A DNA stretch of 64,000 nt from an uncultured Flavobacterium sp. (lineage in GTDB: Bacteria; Bacteroidota; Bacteroidia; Flavobacteriales; Flavobacteriaceae): contig CAKUAD010000004.1 of NCBI GenBank assembly GCA_934636265.1, positions 1-64,000 of the forward strand, in the 5' to 3' direction. The notes under the pieces were generated by a model. The model worked only from the letters and a program-made list of their open reading frames with translations. It searched no databases and was not told where the DNA came from. Shown piece by piece: positions 19,775-29,567 of the stretch (positions are counted from its first letter, which is position 1; each line of letters starts with the position of its first letter). The translations under genes and the position numbers were made by a program.

Positions 19775-20599
19775 ATGGCAAACTCTGCTCTTTTAAAGTC
19801 ATCCCTTGCCAAAAAATACTGGATGGCGCTGACGGGATTGTTCCTCTGCCTGTTTTTGGTAGGGCACCTGTTGGGAAACCTGCAACTCATTTACGGAGAT
19901 GCGCTTCAGTTTAACCAGTACGCACTGTTCATGACGTCGAACCCGGCGGTCAAGGTGTTGTCGTACGTAACGTACATCTCCATTATCTTCCACGCGGTTG
20001 ATGGTATTTTGCTCACCATCCAGAACCGCAAAGCCCGCCCAATCGGCTATGCGTTCGAGCGTCCGCAAGCAAACAGCACCTGGCAGTCGCGCAACATGGC
20101 CGTGCTTGGAACGCTGATTCTGGTGTTTATTGTGACACACATGGTAAACTTTTGGGCCAAAATGCATTTTGACAAAAACATGCCGTTGCAAACCGTGAGC
20201 ATTCAGGCTAATCCGGTGCTTCCGCCACAGCAGTATTACCTTACCACAACCGGCAGCTACCTTCCTGTTGATGGTGTCGAGGTTAAAAACCGCACCGAGT
20301 TTTTCAGCAAAGAAGTTGATGTAAAAATCGGCGAAGGCTACAAAGACCTCTATAAGATAACCGTGGCGTTTTTTAAAGACAAGCAATACGGGCTGGTTTA
20401 TACCTTGCTTTACGTTCTGGCGATGGGTGTTTTGGCTTTCCACCTCAATCACGGGTTTGCCAGTGCCTTCCAGTCATTGGGTGCCAACCACTCCAAATAC
20501 AACGGGCTGATCCGCGGCTTTGGCTTTTGGTTCTCTGTTCTGGTTCCGTTGCTTTTTGCCATTATTCCCCTCTACATTCATTTCGTTCTTAAAGCGTAA
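19775..20599 (+). CDS. sdhC: Succinate dehydrogenase cytochrome b subunit
   Basis: Membrane anchor of complex II, 274 aa, of the single-polypeptide cytochrome b558 type. Hydrophobic segments include MALTGLFLCLFLVGHLLGNL, VLSYVTYISIIFHAVDGILL, MAVLGTLILVFIVTHMVNFW, LVYTLLYVLAMGVLAFHLNH and the C-terminal LVPLLFAIIPLYIHFVL; conserved histidines in these (GHLLGNL, FHAVDG, THMVNFW, FHLNHGF) are probable haem ligands. First gene of sdhCAB with its own promoter; sdhA follows 3 bp after. Confidence 0.95.
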   Translation: MANSALLKSSLAKKYWMALTGLFLCLFLVGHLLGNLQLIYGDALQFNQYALFMTSNPAVKVLSYVTYISIIFHAVDGILLTIQNRKARPIGYAFERPQANSTWQSRNMAVLGTLILVFIVTHMVNFWAKMHFDKNMPLQTVSIQANPVLPPQQYYLTTTGSYLPVDGVEVKNRTEFFSKEVDVKIGEGYKDLYKITVAFFKDKQYGLVYTLLYVLAMGVLAFHLNHGFASAFQSLGANHSKYNGLIRGFGFWFSVLVPLLFAIIPLYIHFVLKA

Positions 20600-20602
20600 G
20601 AC

Positions 20603-22598
20603 ATGGCCTTAGATTCAAAAATTCCTGCCGGTTCCATTGACAAAAAATGGACTGACTACAAAAACCGCATCAACCTGGTCAACCCGGCCAACAAGCGTAA
20701 TATCGACGTAATCGTCGTCGGAACCGGTCTTGCCGGAGGTTCGGCGGCCGCAACACTGGCCGAGTTGGGCTATAACGTTAAAGCTTTCTGCTTTCAGGAT
20801 TCACCTCGCCGCGCGCACTCGATTGCCGCACAAGGAGGTATCAACGCCGCTAAAAACTATCAAGGCGATGGCGACTCAACTTTCCGACTGTTCTACGATA
20901 CTGTAAAAGGTGGCGATTACCGCGCCCGAGAAGCCAACGTTCACCGTCTGGCCGAAGTATCAGCCAACATCATCGACCAATGCGTCGCTCAAGGAGTTCC
21001 GCTGGCCCGCGAATACGGCGGACTTTTGGACAACCGTTCGTTTGGCGGAACCCTGGTTTCCCGGACGTTTTACGCCAAGGGACAAACCGGACAGCAACTT
21101 TTGCTCGGCGCTTATTCAGCCATGAACCGTCAGATAGGACGCGGCAAAATCAAGATGTACAACCGTCATGAAATGCTGGATCTGGTCATAGTTGACGGAA
21201 AAGCCCGCGGCATCATCGCCCGTAACCTGATTACCGGCGAAATCGAAAGACATTCGGCCCACGCCGTGGTGATCGGTTCGGGCGGTTACGGAAACGTGTT
21301 TTACCTGTCTACCAACGCTATGGGAAGCAATGCCACCGCAGCCTGGAAAATCCACAAAAAGGGGGCGTATTTTGCAAACCCATGCTACACGCAAATTCAC
21401 CCAACCTGTATTCCTGTTTCAGGCGACCATCAATCAAAACTGACGCTGATGTCAGAATCGCTGCGCAACGACGGACGCATCTGGGTTCCTAAAAAACTGG
21501 AAGATGCCCAAGCCATCCGTGAAGGCCGTCTTCGTCCGACGCAAATTGCCGAGGAAGATCGCGATTACTATCTCGAAAGGCGTTATCCGTCATTTGGCAA
21601 CCTGGTGCCGCGCGATATCGCTTCACGTGCCGCCAAGGAGCGCTGTGATGCCGGATTTGGCGAAAACTGGCGAGGCCGTTTATCTTGATTTCGCATCGGC
21701 CATCGAGCGTTACGGAAAAGACCAGGCCCGCATCCGTCACCTTGACGAAAACGACAGGGAACTCGTTCGAAAACTGGGCAAGGAAGTTGTCGAGAGCAAG
21801 TACGGAAACCTTTTCCAGATGTATGAAAAAATCGTCGACGAGAACCCGTACGAAACGCCCATGATGATTTATCCGGCCGTTCACTATACCATGGGCGGAG
21901 TTTGGGTTGATTATGAACTGATGACGACCATTCCGGGTTGTTACTGCATTGGCGAATCAAACTTTTCTGATCACGGTGCCAACCGCTTGGGAGCTTCGGC
22001 CCTGATGCAAGGACTGGCCGACGGCTACTTTGTATTGCCATACACTATTGGGAATTATTTGTCAGCCGATATCCGCACCGGAAAAATCCCAACCGACACG
22101 CCTGAATTTGAAGAGGCCGAGCGCAACGTTCGCACCCAACTGGAGAAATTCATCAACAACAACGGCAAGTACTCGGTTGACCACTTTCACAAAAAACTGG
22201 GCAAGATAATGTGGAACAAGGTAGGAATGGCCCGCAACGCCCAGGGATTGGCCGAGGCTCAGGCTGAAATTGCCGCCTTGCGCGAGGAATTCCACCGCGA
22301 AGTGCGCGTTCCCGGAACGATGGATTCCTTTAACCCTGAACTGGAAAAAGCCATGCGTGTGGCCGATTTCCTGGAGCTTGGCGAGTTGTTCGCCAAAGAC
22401 GCCCTGCACCGCAACGAATCCTGTGGCGGTCACTTTCGCGAGGAGTACCAAACCGAGGACGGCGAAGCCCAGCGCGACGACGAGAACTTTGCCTACGTAG
22501 CTGCGTGGGAATACAAAGGAAATCCAAGCGACGCGGTACTTCACAAGGAGCCGCTGGTGTTTGACAATGTGAAACTGGTACAAAGAAGTTATAAGTAA
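20603..22598 (+). pseudogene. sdhA: Succinate dehydrogenase flavoprotein subunit, frameshifted
   Basis: Two frames together encode one SdhA of about 665 residues. Frame one runs 20603-21688: [20 protein letters not shown] (FAD dinucleotide loop), [19 protein letters not shown] (FAD-linking His), IHPTCIP (active site). It goes off at CDAGFG and stops 9 codons later. The other frame resumes at [19 protein letters not shown] and runs to 22598. Relatives read [18 protein letters not shown], so about 5 bp are missing at 21659-21663, where GGCGA occurs on both sides. As complex II should be needed for respiration and everything else is intact, a sequencing or assembly error is as likely as a real mutation. 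Confidence 0.9.
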
Positions 22599-22651
22599 TA
22601 CTAACCGGAAAGTCCGGAGCATGACTTTTGGCTTTCAACTTTTGCTGAATT

Positions 22652-23395
22652 ATGAAACTGAAACTCAAAATATGGCGTCAAAAAAACGCCGCCGACAAAG
22701 GGAAAATGGTTGATTATGACATCAACGATGTATCTCCCGACATGTCATTCCTCGAGATGCTCGACGTCCTTAACGAGGGTCTGATCAACAAAGGCGATGA
22801 TCCGGTTGCTTTTGACCACGATTGCCGCGAAGGAATCTGCGGGATGTGTTCGCTTTTCATCAACGGAGAGGCGCACGGTCCGGACCGCGGGATTACCACC
22901 TGTCAGTTGCACATGCGTAAATTTAAAGATGGAGATACGATATTTATCGAGCCGTTCCGCGCCAAAGCTTTTCCGGTAATCAAGGATTTGGTCGTTGACC
23001 GCAGTTCCTTTGACCGCATCCAGCACGCCGGTGGCTTTATATCGGTCAACACATCCGGAAACACCATTGATGCCAACGCCATCCCGATTCCTAAAGACGA
23101 TGCCGACAAAGCCTTTGACGCCGCCACCTGCATTGGTTGCGGAGCCTGTGTGGCCAGTTGTAAAAATGCGTCGGCCATGCTGTTTGTGGCCGCTAAAGTG
23201 TCGCAATTTGCCCTTTTGCCGCAAGGAAAAGTCGAGGCTGCCCAGCGCGTGCAAAACATGGTCGCGCAAATGGACGCCGAAGGTTTTGGGAACTGTACCG
23301 TAACCGGTGCCTGCGAGGTTGAATGTCCTAAGGGAATCTCGCTCGAGAATATCGCCCGCATGAACCGCGAATACCTCGTGGCCAGCGTAAAATAA
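22652..23395 (+). CDS. sdhB: Succinate dehydrogenase/fumarate reductase iron-sulfur subunit
   Basis: Electron-transfer subunit of complex II, 247 aa. The [2Fe-2S] ligands are in [19 protein letters not shown] and a later TTCQLH; the second domain has [15 protein letters not shown] and [16 protein letters not shown] for the [4Fe-4S] and [3Fe-4S] clusters. Last gene of sdhCAB, 53 bp after sdhA, followed by a terminator. Confidence 0.97.
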   Translation: MKLKLKIWRQKNAADKGKMVDYDINDVSPDMSFLEMLDVLNEGLINKGDDPVAFDHDCREGICGMCSLFINGEAHGPDRGITTCQLHMRKFKDGDTIFIEPFRAKAFPVIKDLVVDRSSFDRIQHAGGFISVNTSGNTIDANAIPIPKDDADKAFDAATCIGCGACVASCKNASAMLFVAAKVSQFALLPQGKVEAAQRVQNMVAQMDAEGFGNCTVTGACEVECPKGISLENIARMNREYLVASVK

Positions 23396-23418
23396 AGTGT
23401 TTTAAAGTATATAAAATG

Positions 23419-23449
23419 AAAGCGATTCCAGTAGGGGTCGCTTTTTTTT
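23419..23449 (+). terminator. Terminator of the sdh operon
   Basis: AAGCGATTCC (from 23419) pairs with GGGGTCGCTT around AGTA with two G-T wobbles, followed by a run of T to 23449. Confidence 0.8.
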
Positions 23450-23451
23450 AT

Positions 23452-23539
23452 GGCGTTGCCTGCGGCCCGCGCTGTTCGCTGCAAATCCTCACTGCGTTCC
23501 GGGTTTTCCGCTGCCATCGCTAACGCGTCGGTCGCCGGG
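23452..23539 (+). repeat. Dispersed intergenic hairpin repeat, copy B
   Basis: GGCGTTGCCTGCGGCCCGC, then GCTGTTCGCTGCAAATCCTC and TTCCGCTGCCATCGCTAACGCG. Shares the left arm GGGC(G)TTGCC-GGCCG-CTGT(T/C)CGCT and the right arm CCGCTGCCATC-CTAACGCG with copy C. Lies between the sdh terminator and the GH92 promoter. Confidence 0.65.
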
Positions 23540-23549
23540 AGTTATTTGT

Positions 23550-23557
23550 TACCTTTG
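23550..23557 (+). promoter_or_regulatory. -7 promoter element for the GH92 gene
   Basis: TACCTTTG, exact consensus, 15 bp before the ATG at 23573. No TTG at the expected -33 distance. Confidence 0.5.
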
Positions 23558-23572
23558 GTAAAAACTCCTTTC

Positions 23573-26365
23573 ATGAAACCTGGGATTCTTGGTCTTGCGC
23601 TTTTATTTTTCACCGGCGCCATCTCTCAAAATCTTCATCAATTTGTCAATCCGTTTGTAGGGACTGGCGGACACGGACATACCTTTCCCGGAGCAACGTT
23701 GCCTTACGGAATGGTGCAGCTATCGCCCGACACCCGTATCGACGGAAGTTGGGATGGTTGTTCAGGGTATCACTATTCGGATTCTGTCATTTATGGATTT
23801 TCGCACACCCATCTTAACGGAACCGGAGTTTCAGATTTTGGCGATATCATGCTGATGCCTACCATGGGCGTTCCCGAATTTGAACCATCTGCTTACGCAT
23901 CCTCATTTTTGCACGCCAATGAAAAAGCATCGGCCGGATATTATCAAGTCAAACTGGACAAACACAACATTGACGTAAGGCTTACGACTACAACACGGGT
24001 CGGCTTGCACGAATATACCTTTAACAAGGGCGGGCAGGCCAACATCATCCTCGATCTTAACCACCGCGACAAGCTGACAATGGGCGAGGTGAGGGTCATC
24101 AACCCCACGACGATCGAAGTTCTCCGAAACAGCGAGGCCTGGGCGCGTGATCAGCACGTTTTTGCCCGAATCGAGTTTAGCGTTCCGGTCGCTGTCACAA
24201 AAGTTGACGCCAACGGATTTGCGCCGTCTAAAACCACTGACGCATTTTTTGCCGGGAGTATTTTAAAACTTGCTTTTTCGGCTGCGGTAGAACCCAATGA
24301 CAAGATAATGGTCAAAGTGGCGCTTTCTCCAACCGGTACACAAGGCGCTGCCAAAAACATGACGGAACTTCCGGGCTGGGATTTTGAGCAAACACTCGCT
24401 GCCGCGCAAAAAGCCTGGGACAAAGAACTTTCACGGATTTTGGTAGATACTGATGATTTGACTCATAAACGCATTTTCTACACTGCGTTATATCACACTA
24501 TGATGCAGCCCAATATCGCTCAGGACATCGACGGAAAATACCGCGGTCGCGACATGCAAATCCATCAGGCCGACGGCTTTGACTACTACACAGTTTTCTC
24601 GCTTTGGGATACTTTTCGCGCCGCACATCCGCTTTACACCCTCATCGACAAAAAACGCGCGTCTGATTTCATCAATACTTTCCTAAAACAATACGAACAA
24701 GGGGGCAGGCTTCCGGTATGGGAACTGGCCTCCAATGAAACCGATTGCATGATCGGATACCACTCGGTTTCCGTCATAGCCGATGCCATGGCCAAGGGAA
24801 TAACAGGTTTTGATTATGAAAAAGCTTTTGAGGCTGCCAAACATTCGGCCATGCTGACTCATTTGGGGCTGGAGGCTTATCAAACTAACGGTTTTATCAG
24901 CATTGATGACGAACATGAGAGCGCTTCAAAAACGGTTGAATATGCCTATGACGACTGGTGTATCGCCCAAATGGCCAAAATGCTGAATAAACCTCACGAT
25001 TACAAATATTTCATGGAGCGATCGCAATATTGGAAAAACCTTTTTGACGCTTCTACCGGCCATATCCGCGCCAAGAAAAACGCCGGCTGGGACAATCCTT
25101 TTGATCCGCGCGAAGTCAATAACAACTATACCGAGGGAAATTCGTGGCAGTACTCGTTTTTTGTGCCGCAGGACATTCCCGGGATGATCGAGGCGTACGG
25201 AGGTAAGGCAAAGTTTGTGGCAAAACTCGACGATATGTTCACGGCGCCATCGGCCACAACAGGACGGGAACAGGTTGATATTACCGGGCTGATCGGGCAA
25301 TATGCACATGGCAATGAGCCCAGCCATCACGTGGCTTACCTCTACAACCACGCAGGAGAGGAATACCGGCACAAAGCTGCTGAAAAAGTCCATTATATTC
25401 TTGATGAATTCTATAAAGACGCGCCCGACGGCCTGATCGGCAATGAAGACTGCGGGCAGATGAGTGCCTGGTATGTGTTGAGCAGTATCGGGTTGTATCA
25501 AGTGACGCCCGGCAAAGCGCATTGGGACACGGTTCCCGGTATTTTTAAATCGGTGACCGTCGATTTTGGAAACGGGAAACAGGGACGGATTGAAAACGGC
25601 AAAGTGATTCAGGAAGGGACGATGTTTGGTTTTGACGTCCCACCCGATTTTGAGAAGACAGAATTTGATGTCATAACGCCCGTTCCCGTAATCACATCAC
25701 CCGGAAAGGCCTTTCTCGACAAGATGTCGGTTGACATTTCGGCTGGTGTCGGCCAAGTTTACTACAAACTGACCAATACTGATTTTGTAAGGTACACTGA
25801 ACCGGTCACGCTGAGCCAATCGGGTCAGGTGATGGCTTATGCGGTACACAATGGCGTTAAAAGCAAGCTGGTGACCGCAACTTTCTTCAAAAAGCCCAAC
25901 AATTACAAAGTGACGCTGGCATCGGTTTACAATCCGCAATATCATGCCGGTGGTCCGCAAGGTCTTGTCGACGGTATTCGCGGTAGTGAAAACTGGCGTA
26001 AAGGCGATTGGCAAGGCTATCAGTCGCAGGATTTTGAAGCGGTCATCGATTTACAAAAGCCGTCGGCGAAAAGCCAGATCAGCGCCACGTTTTTACAGGA
26101 AAGCCGCTCTTGGATCCTGATGCCGGTCGAGGTTGAGTATTTGGTTTCCAGGAATGGTGTCGATTACAAATCGGTTGGAAAGGTGGTCAATACGTTGAAT
26201 CCTAAAATCACCGATCCGACGATTCTTCCATTTGAGGTGAATTTCCCCAAACAAAAGATTAGGTACGTTAAAGTGCGCGCCAAAAATTTTGGAAAGTTGC
26301 CTGATTGGCATCAAGGGTTTGGCGGAGACGCTTTTATCTTTGTTGACGAAGTGGAAATAAAATAG
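23573..26365 (+). CDS. GH92 family glycosyl hydrolase (alpha-mannosidase type)
   Basis: Exported calcium-dependent exo-alpha-mannosidase family enzyme, 930 aa, acting on glycans outside the cytoplasm. Signal peptide MKPGILGLALLFFTGAISQ. GH92 hallmarks: VNPFVGTGGHGHTFPGATLP, YSDSVIYGFSHTHLNGTG, and the catalytic-region stretch GLIGNEDCGQMSAWYVLSSI. After about residue 700 come a short chitobiase C-terminal-like beta-sandwich (PVITSPGKAFLDK...) and a discoidin-like domain (LVDGIRGSENWRKGDWQGYQ). The frame is open 41 codons upstream but that part is the hairpin repeat; the ATG at 23573 starts the signal peptide. No SusC/D genes nearby. Confidence 0.93.
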   Translation: MKPGILGLALLFFTGAISQNLHQFVNPFVGTGGHGHTFPGATLPYGMVQLSPDTRIDGSWDGCSGYHYSDSVIYGFSHTHLNGTGVSDFGDIMLMPTMGVPEFEPSAYASSFLHANEKASAGYYQVKLDKHNIDVRLTTTTRVGLHEYTFNKGGQANIILDLNHRDKLTMGEVRVINPTTIEVLRNSEAWARDQHVFARIEFSVPVAVTKVDANGFAPSKTTDAFFAGSILKLAFSAAVEPNDKIMVKVALSPTGTQGAAKNMTELPGWDFEQTLAAAQKAWDKELSRILVDTDDLTHKRIFYTALYHTMMQPNIAQDIDGKYRGRDMQIHQADGFDYYTVFSLWDTFRAAHPLYTLIDKKRASDFINTFLKQYEQGGRLPVWELASNETDCMIGYHSVSVIADAMAKGITGFDYEKAFEAAKHSAMLTHLGLEAYQTNGFISIDDEHESASKTVEYAYDDWCIAQMAKMLNKPHDYKYFMERSQYWKNLFDASTGHIRAKKNAGWDNPFDPREVNNNYTEGNSWQYSFFVPQDIPGMIEAYGGKAKFVAKLDDMFTAPSATTGREQVDITGLIGQYAHGNEPSHHVAYLYNHAGEEYRHKAAEKVHYILDEFYKDAPDGLIGNEDCGQMSAWYVLSSIGLYQVTPGKAHWDTVPGIFKSVTVDFGNGKQGRIENGKVIQEGTMFGFDVPPDFEKTEFDVITPVPVITSPGKAFLDKMSVDISAGVGQVYYKLTNTDFVRYTEPVTLSQSGQVMAYAVHNGVKSKLVTATFFKKPNNYKVTLASVYNPQYHAGGPQGLVDGIRGSENWRKGDWQGYQSQDFEAVIDLQKPSAKSQISATFLQESRSWILMPVEVEYLVSRNGVDYKSVGKVVNTLNPKITDPTILPFEVNFPKQKIRYVKVRAKNFGKLPDWHQGFGGDAFIFVDEVEIK

Positions 26366-26384
26366 TGTAAAAATATATGTAGAC

Positions 26385-27146
26385 ATGGTTGTTTCATTAG
26401 TCCAGTCATCAATTGTGTGGGAGAATCCACATGCCAATCGGAACATTTTTCGCGACCTTGTCATAAAGGCTGACAAGGCCGATCTGTTTGTGCTTCCGGA
26501 GATGTTTACCTCGGGGTTTACCATGAATCCCGCGCCTGTTGCCGAAACAATGGGTGGTGAAACATTAACTTGGATGAAGGATCTTGCCGCTCATAAGGAT
26601 GCTGCCATCTGCGGAAGCGTGGTAATTAAGGAAAACGGAAATTTCTACAATCGGTTCCTGTTTGCTGAGCCCAGTGGCGACGTTCACCATTACGACAAAC
26701 GTCATCTTTTTACTTTGGCTGGCGAACATCAGCAATATACTGGCGGACGCGACAAGGTAATCGTGTCCTTTAGGGGCGTAAGCATTTGCCTGCAGGTTTG
26801 TTATGATTTGAGATTCCCTGTTTTTGCCCGGAACACTGAGGATTATGATCTTTTGATTTATACCGCAAACTGGCCTATGGTTCGGATTGCAGCCTGGGAT
26901 GCGCTTTTAAAAGCCCGAGCGATAGAAAACATGTGCTATGTTGCGGCCGTAAACCGGGTTGGCGTTGATGCAAACGGACATCAATATGTGGGACATTCGC
27001 AAGCCATCGACTTTTTGGGAGCACCGATTATCGAACCGTTTGAATACCAGGGGACCTTGTCGTTTACCATTAACCTAGAGGAAATGCTCAGTACGCGAAA
27101 ACGGCTAGGATTCCTTAATGACCGAGACGGCTTTACGGTACACTAA
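26385..27146 (+). CDS. Nitrilase-superfamily amidohydrolase, omega-amidase-like
   Basis: 253 aa. The Glu-Lys-Cys catalytic triad is visible: Glu39 in VLPEMFTSGF, Lys105 in HYDKRHLF and Cys139 in QVCYDLRFPVFARN. PEMFTSGF and KRHLFTLAGEH are characteristic of the YafV/omega-amidase branch, which hydrolyses 2-oxoglutaramate and 2-oxosuccinamate as metabolite repair. Begins 19 bp after the GH92 stop and may share its transcript. Its last 14 bp overlap the end of the convergent lipoprotein gene. Confidence 0.9.
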   Translation: MVVSLVQSSIVWENPHANRNIFRDLVIKADKADLFVLPEMFTSGFTMNPAPVAETMGGETLTWMKDLAAHKDAAICGSVVIKENGNFYNRFLFAEPSGDVHHYDKRHLFTLAGEHQQYTGGRDKVIVSFRGVSICLQVCYDLRFPVFARNTEDYDLLIYTANWPMVRIAAWDALLKARAIENMCYVAAVNRVGVDANGHQYVGHSQAIDFLGAPIIEPFEYQGTLSFTINLEEMLSTRKRLGFLNDRDGFTVH

Positions 27147-28737
27147 AGGGTTGGTCGACGTCCCAGTTGGCGCGAACATCAATTCCTTTTGGAAAGTAAA
27201 TCACCTGTTCGCTTTGCCGTTTTTGGAGATAACTGCCCGTGTCCCATCGGCGATTGCGGTTGTCGTCGTAAATAATACGCAGTGTGTACAGCATCGGGTC
27301 TAAGCCCATAAAATCTACAGAAACAGGCCCGCCAATTGTTGTGTCGTAGCCTATATAATCAACTGCTTTTATCTTTCCCTTTTCATCGGTAAGTTGCACG
27401 ATTACAGGGAGGCGGTTTAAATTTTCGAGCGTTACGCGTAGGTTGCCGTAATCTGAGGTATTTTTCGTGGTAAATGAATATTTGAGCGTGTCGTTTACGG
27501 CACCGTAAAAATCAGTCAACGCACCGGGCATGGCCACCATTTTGTACTTTTCGAGCGGCTCTACGGGAAAAATCAATTGGTAAAACATGTTTCGTTCATC
27601 ATAAGCCGTTGTAAAAGTCACCGCCGACGAATCCCGCTTGGTTACCGTGATTTTGGCCGGGTCAAACCCTACCAGCGGACGCGAACTTTTTAGCGCCAGG
27701 GTGTCCCGCAATGAAAGGCTTCCGGTTTGTTTGGGCGAAAAACTCAGCGTGTCGCCTTTTTGTTTTTTTAACTTGACGGTAAAAGCTTCATTGTATTCCC
27801 CACGGCTGACAGACAGGCGCAACGAGTCGGCGACAACGGGTTGATGCCAGACGTAAAGCGAGTCTTTTTGCGGAAATTTGGTAAGCATTGTCGGGATTTC
27901 GAGATCGCCATTGACGAGTTTTACCTTGACATCTCCGGTATGGCCTTCGTAGCCCAGGATCATTTTGTTTCCTTCCGTCTGCGAGGGTTTAAAGGCTTTA
28001 AAAGGCAAATCCTCGGCAAACAATTCCATTTCGTACAAGGTGTCGTTTGGAACGGATATGCGTTCGCGGTGAAAGCCAATCTTATCGGTCTTTGGGTCAA
28101 ACCGGTTGTTGCTGTTATTGTCCTTGAGTGCAATCAGGTAGTAATTACCTGCCTTTAAATTTTCCAACAGGAATACTTTGGCGCTGTCGAGTGTGTTGGT
28201 TACATAGCGCGGTGGCTTGTTGTAAATGGTCGAATCAGTAAAAGTCTCGGCCTCGTATAACATCACCGATACAAAATTATCTGGATTCTTATTGTAGGCA
28301 TCTTTGATGACACCTCCCAGTTTTAGCGAGTCGATATACGACCCTGTCGAGAATACATATTTAAACTGCGGATACGGATTTGCCTCGTTGTTGTCTTCTA
28401 TGGCCTGCCCAAAGTTGAAACTGTAGGTGGTGTTTGGCATCAACGAATCCTTGATTTTGATGGTAATCTTGCGGCTTGCCGTCATGGGGAAAATCTCGGG
28501 CGCTTTTTCCATTGGCGGCGAAATTATAAGCTGCTTGTTGACATTTTTGAGTTTGACATATTCATCAAAGACCAGTTCGATTTCCTTACTGTTAAAGCCA
28601 GTGCTGAAGTTTTTTGGAAAACTCATCTTAAGCACCGGTGCAAGCGTGTCTTTTGGACCGCCGTCAATGACTCCGCGTTTTGCGCAACCGGTTAAACATG
28701 CCAGAAAAATTATGAAAGCCAAGGTAAAGCCCCGCAT
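27133..28737 (-). CDS. Lipoprotein with N-terminal Ig-like domain
   Basis: 534 aa predicted lipoprotein. From the ATG at 28737 a short signal ends in LACLTGC, a lipobox with Cys18. The first domain (GGPKDTLAPVLKMSFPKN ... KITIKIKDSLMPNTTYSFNF) is the bacterial Ig-like (Big_5) domain common in Bacteroidota surface lipoproteins; the rest looks all-beta with DNNSNNRFDP and DDNRNRRWDTG, which resemble calcium-binding or carboxypeptidase-regulatory-like loops. Function unknown. The frame continues upstream to 28821 but that would bury the lipobox. Downstream of comF in the same direction. Confidence 0.85.
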   Translation of the reverse strand: MRGFTLAFIIFLACLTGCAKRGVIDGGPKDTLAPVLKMSFPKNFSTGFNSKEIELVFDEYVKLKNVNKQLIISPPMEKAPEIFPMTASRKITIKIKDSLMPNTTYSFNFGQAIEDNNEANPYPQFKYVFSTGSYIDSLKLGGVIKDAYNKNPDNFVSVMLYEAETFTDSTIYNKPPRYVTNTLDSAKVFLLENLKAGNYYLIALKDNNSNNRFDPKTDKIGFHRERISVPNDTLYEMELFAEDLPFKAFKPSQTEGNKMILGYEGHTGDVKVKLVNGDLEIPTMLTKFPQKDSLYVWHQPVVADSLRLSVSRGEYNEAFTVKLKKQKGDTLSFSPKQTGSLSLRDTLALKSSRPLVGFDPAKITVTKRDSSAVTFTTAYDERNMFYQLIFPVEPLEKYKMVAMPGALTDFYGAVNDTLKYSFTTKNTSDYGNLRVTLENLNRLPVIVQLTDEKGKIKAVDYIGYDTTIGGPVSVDFMGLDPMLYTLRIIYDDNRNRRWDTGSYLQKRQSEQVIYFPKGIDVRANWDVDQPFSVP

Positions 28738-28796
28738 CGCAATTGATTTATGCCACAAAATAACGATTATATTTTTTGCCTGCATAATCTTTTGGC

Positions 28797-29534
28797 TTAA
28801 CTGTGGGCGTACGCCATGCATGCAATGCTGATACGGCTTCTTGGAATTTTGAGCAGCGCTCTCCCGCAGCCTTCGAGCGTCGCTCCGGTGGTGATCACAT
28901 CATCCACGACCAACAAATGCATTCCGTGGTCGCGCTCGGTAAAGTTTGCCTGAAAAATTTCGGAATGACTCAATGCCCGCTGAAAGAGATTTTTACGCGT
29001 CTGGGTTTTGGCATATACAACTCTTGACAGTAAATCTCCCCTGACGGGAATCTCCAAAACCTCAGATAGTGCATGGGCATATTCCATCACCTGATTGTAT
29101 CCGCGCTGACGAAGCCTTCGTTTGTGCAACGGAACCGGGACGATGGCGTCGGGCACTAAAAATGTGGGTGAATCCCGCAAGAGATGCCCGTAAAACAGTC
29201 CCAATTGCCGGCCAACCGCTTCCTGACCGCGGTATTTAAGCTGTTGAATCATTTGTTGCACAATGCCTTTTTTATGATAATAGCAAAGTGCCGATACGTG
29301 TTCGACTGGAATCCGACCGTAAAATTTTCCAAAAGCTTCGTTGTCTTTAAGCAAATGAAAGTTCGTCAGCGGTAAATTGTGTCTGCAGGCGGCACAAATC
29401 GCAACCTCACCAGCCGTCAGAAGCCCATCGCAACCTGAACAGACGGGCGGAAAAAACAAAGAAATAACATTTTGTATCACAGGCGTATAATTAAAAGCGA
29501 AAGCTACTGAAAGTTGGGCGTAGCCTGGCTGCAT
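28797..29534 (-). CDS. ComF family protein
   Basis: Phosphoribosyltransferase-fold protein related to the competence protein ComFC; role in DNA uptake in flavobacteria is not established. Zinc-finger cysteines CSGCDGLLTAGEVAICAAC near the N-terminus, then PVPLHKRRLRQRGYNQ and the PRPP loop LLVVDDVITTGATLEGCG. The start is uncertain: the ATG at 29534 (245 aa) or a GTG at about 29479 that would begin VIQNVISLFFPPVCSGC, closer to the family's usual N-terminus. Divergent from glyS with only 33 bp between the ATGs; upstream of the lipoprotein gene. Confidence 0.88.
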   Translation of the reverse strand: MQPGYAQLSVAFAFNYTPVIQNVISLFFPPVCSGCDGLLTAGEVAICAACRHNLPLTNFHLLKDNEAFGKFYGRIPVEHVSALCYYHKKGIVQQMIQQLKYRGQEAVGRQLGLFYGHLLRDSPTFLVPDAIVPVPLHKRRLRQRGYNQVMEYAHALSEVLEIPVRGDLLSRVVYAKTQTRKNLFQRALSHSEIFQANFTERDHGMHLLVVDDVITTGATLEGCGRALLKIPRSRISIACMAYAHS

Positions 29535-29552
29535 TTTTTCTGTACCTTTTGT

Positions 29553-29560
29553 TATTTTTG
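29553..29560 (+). promoter_or_regulatory. -7 promoter element for glyS
   Basis: TATTTTTG with the last base only 7 bp before the glyS ATG, implying an almost leaderless mRNA. Confidence 0.5.
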
Positions 29561-29567
29561 CACCACT

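Noticed and set aside
20603..21688. First sdhA frame as a complete shorter gene
   Set aside because: It stops in mid-domain and the rest of the protein follows immediately in another frame.
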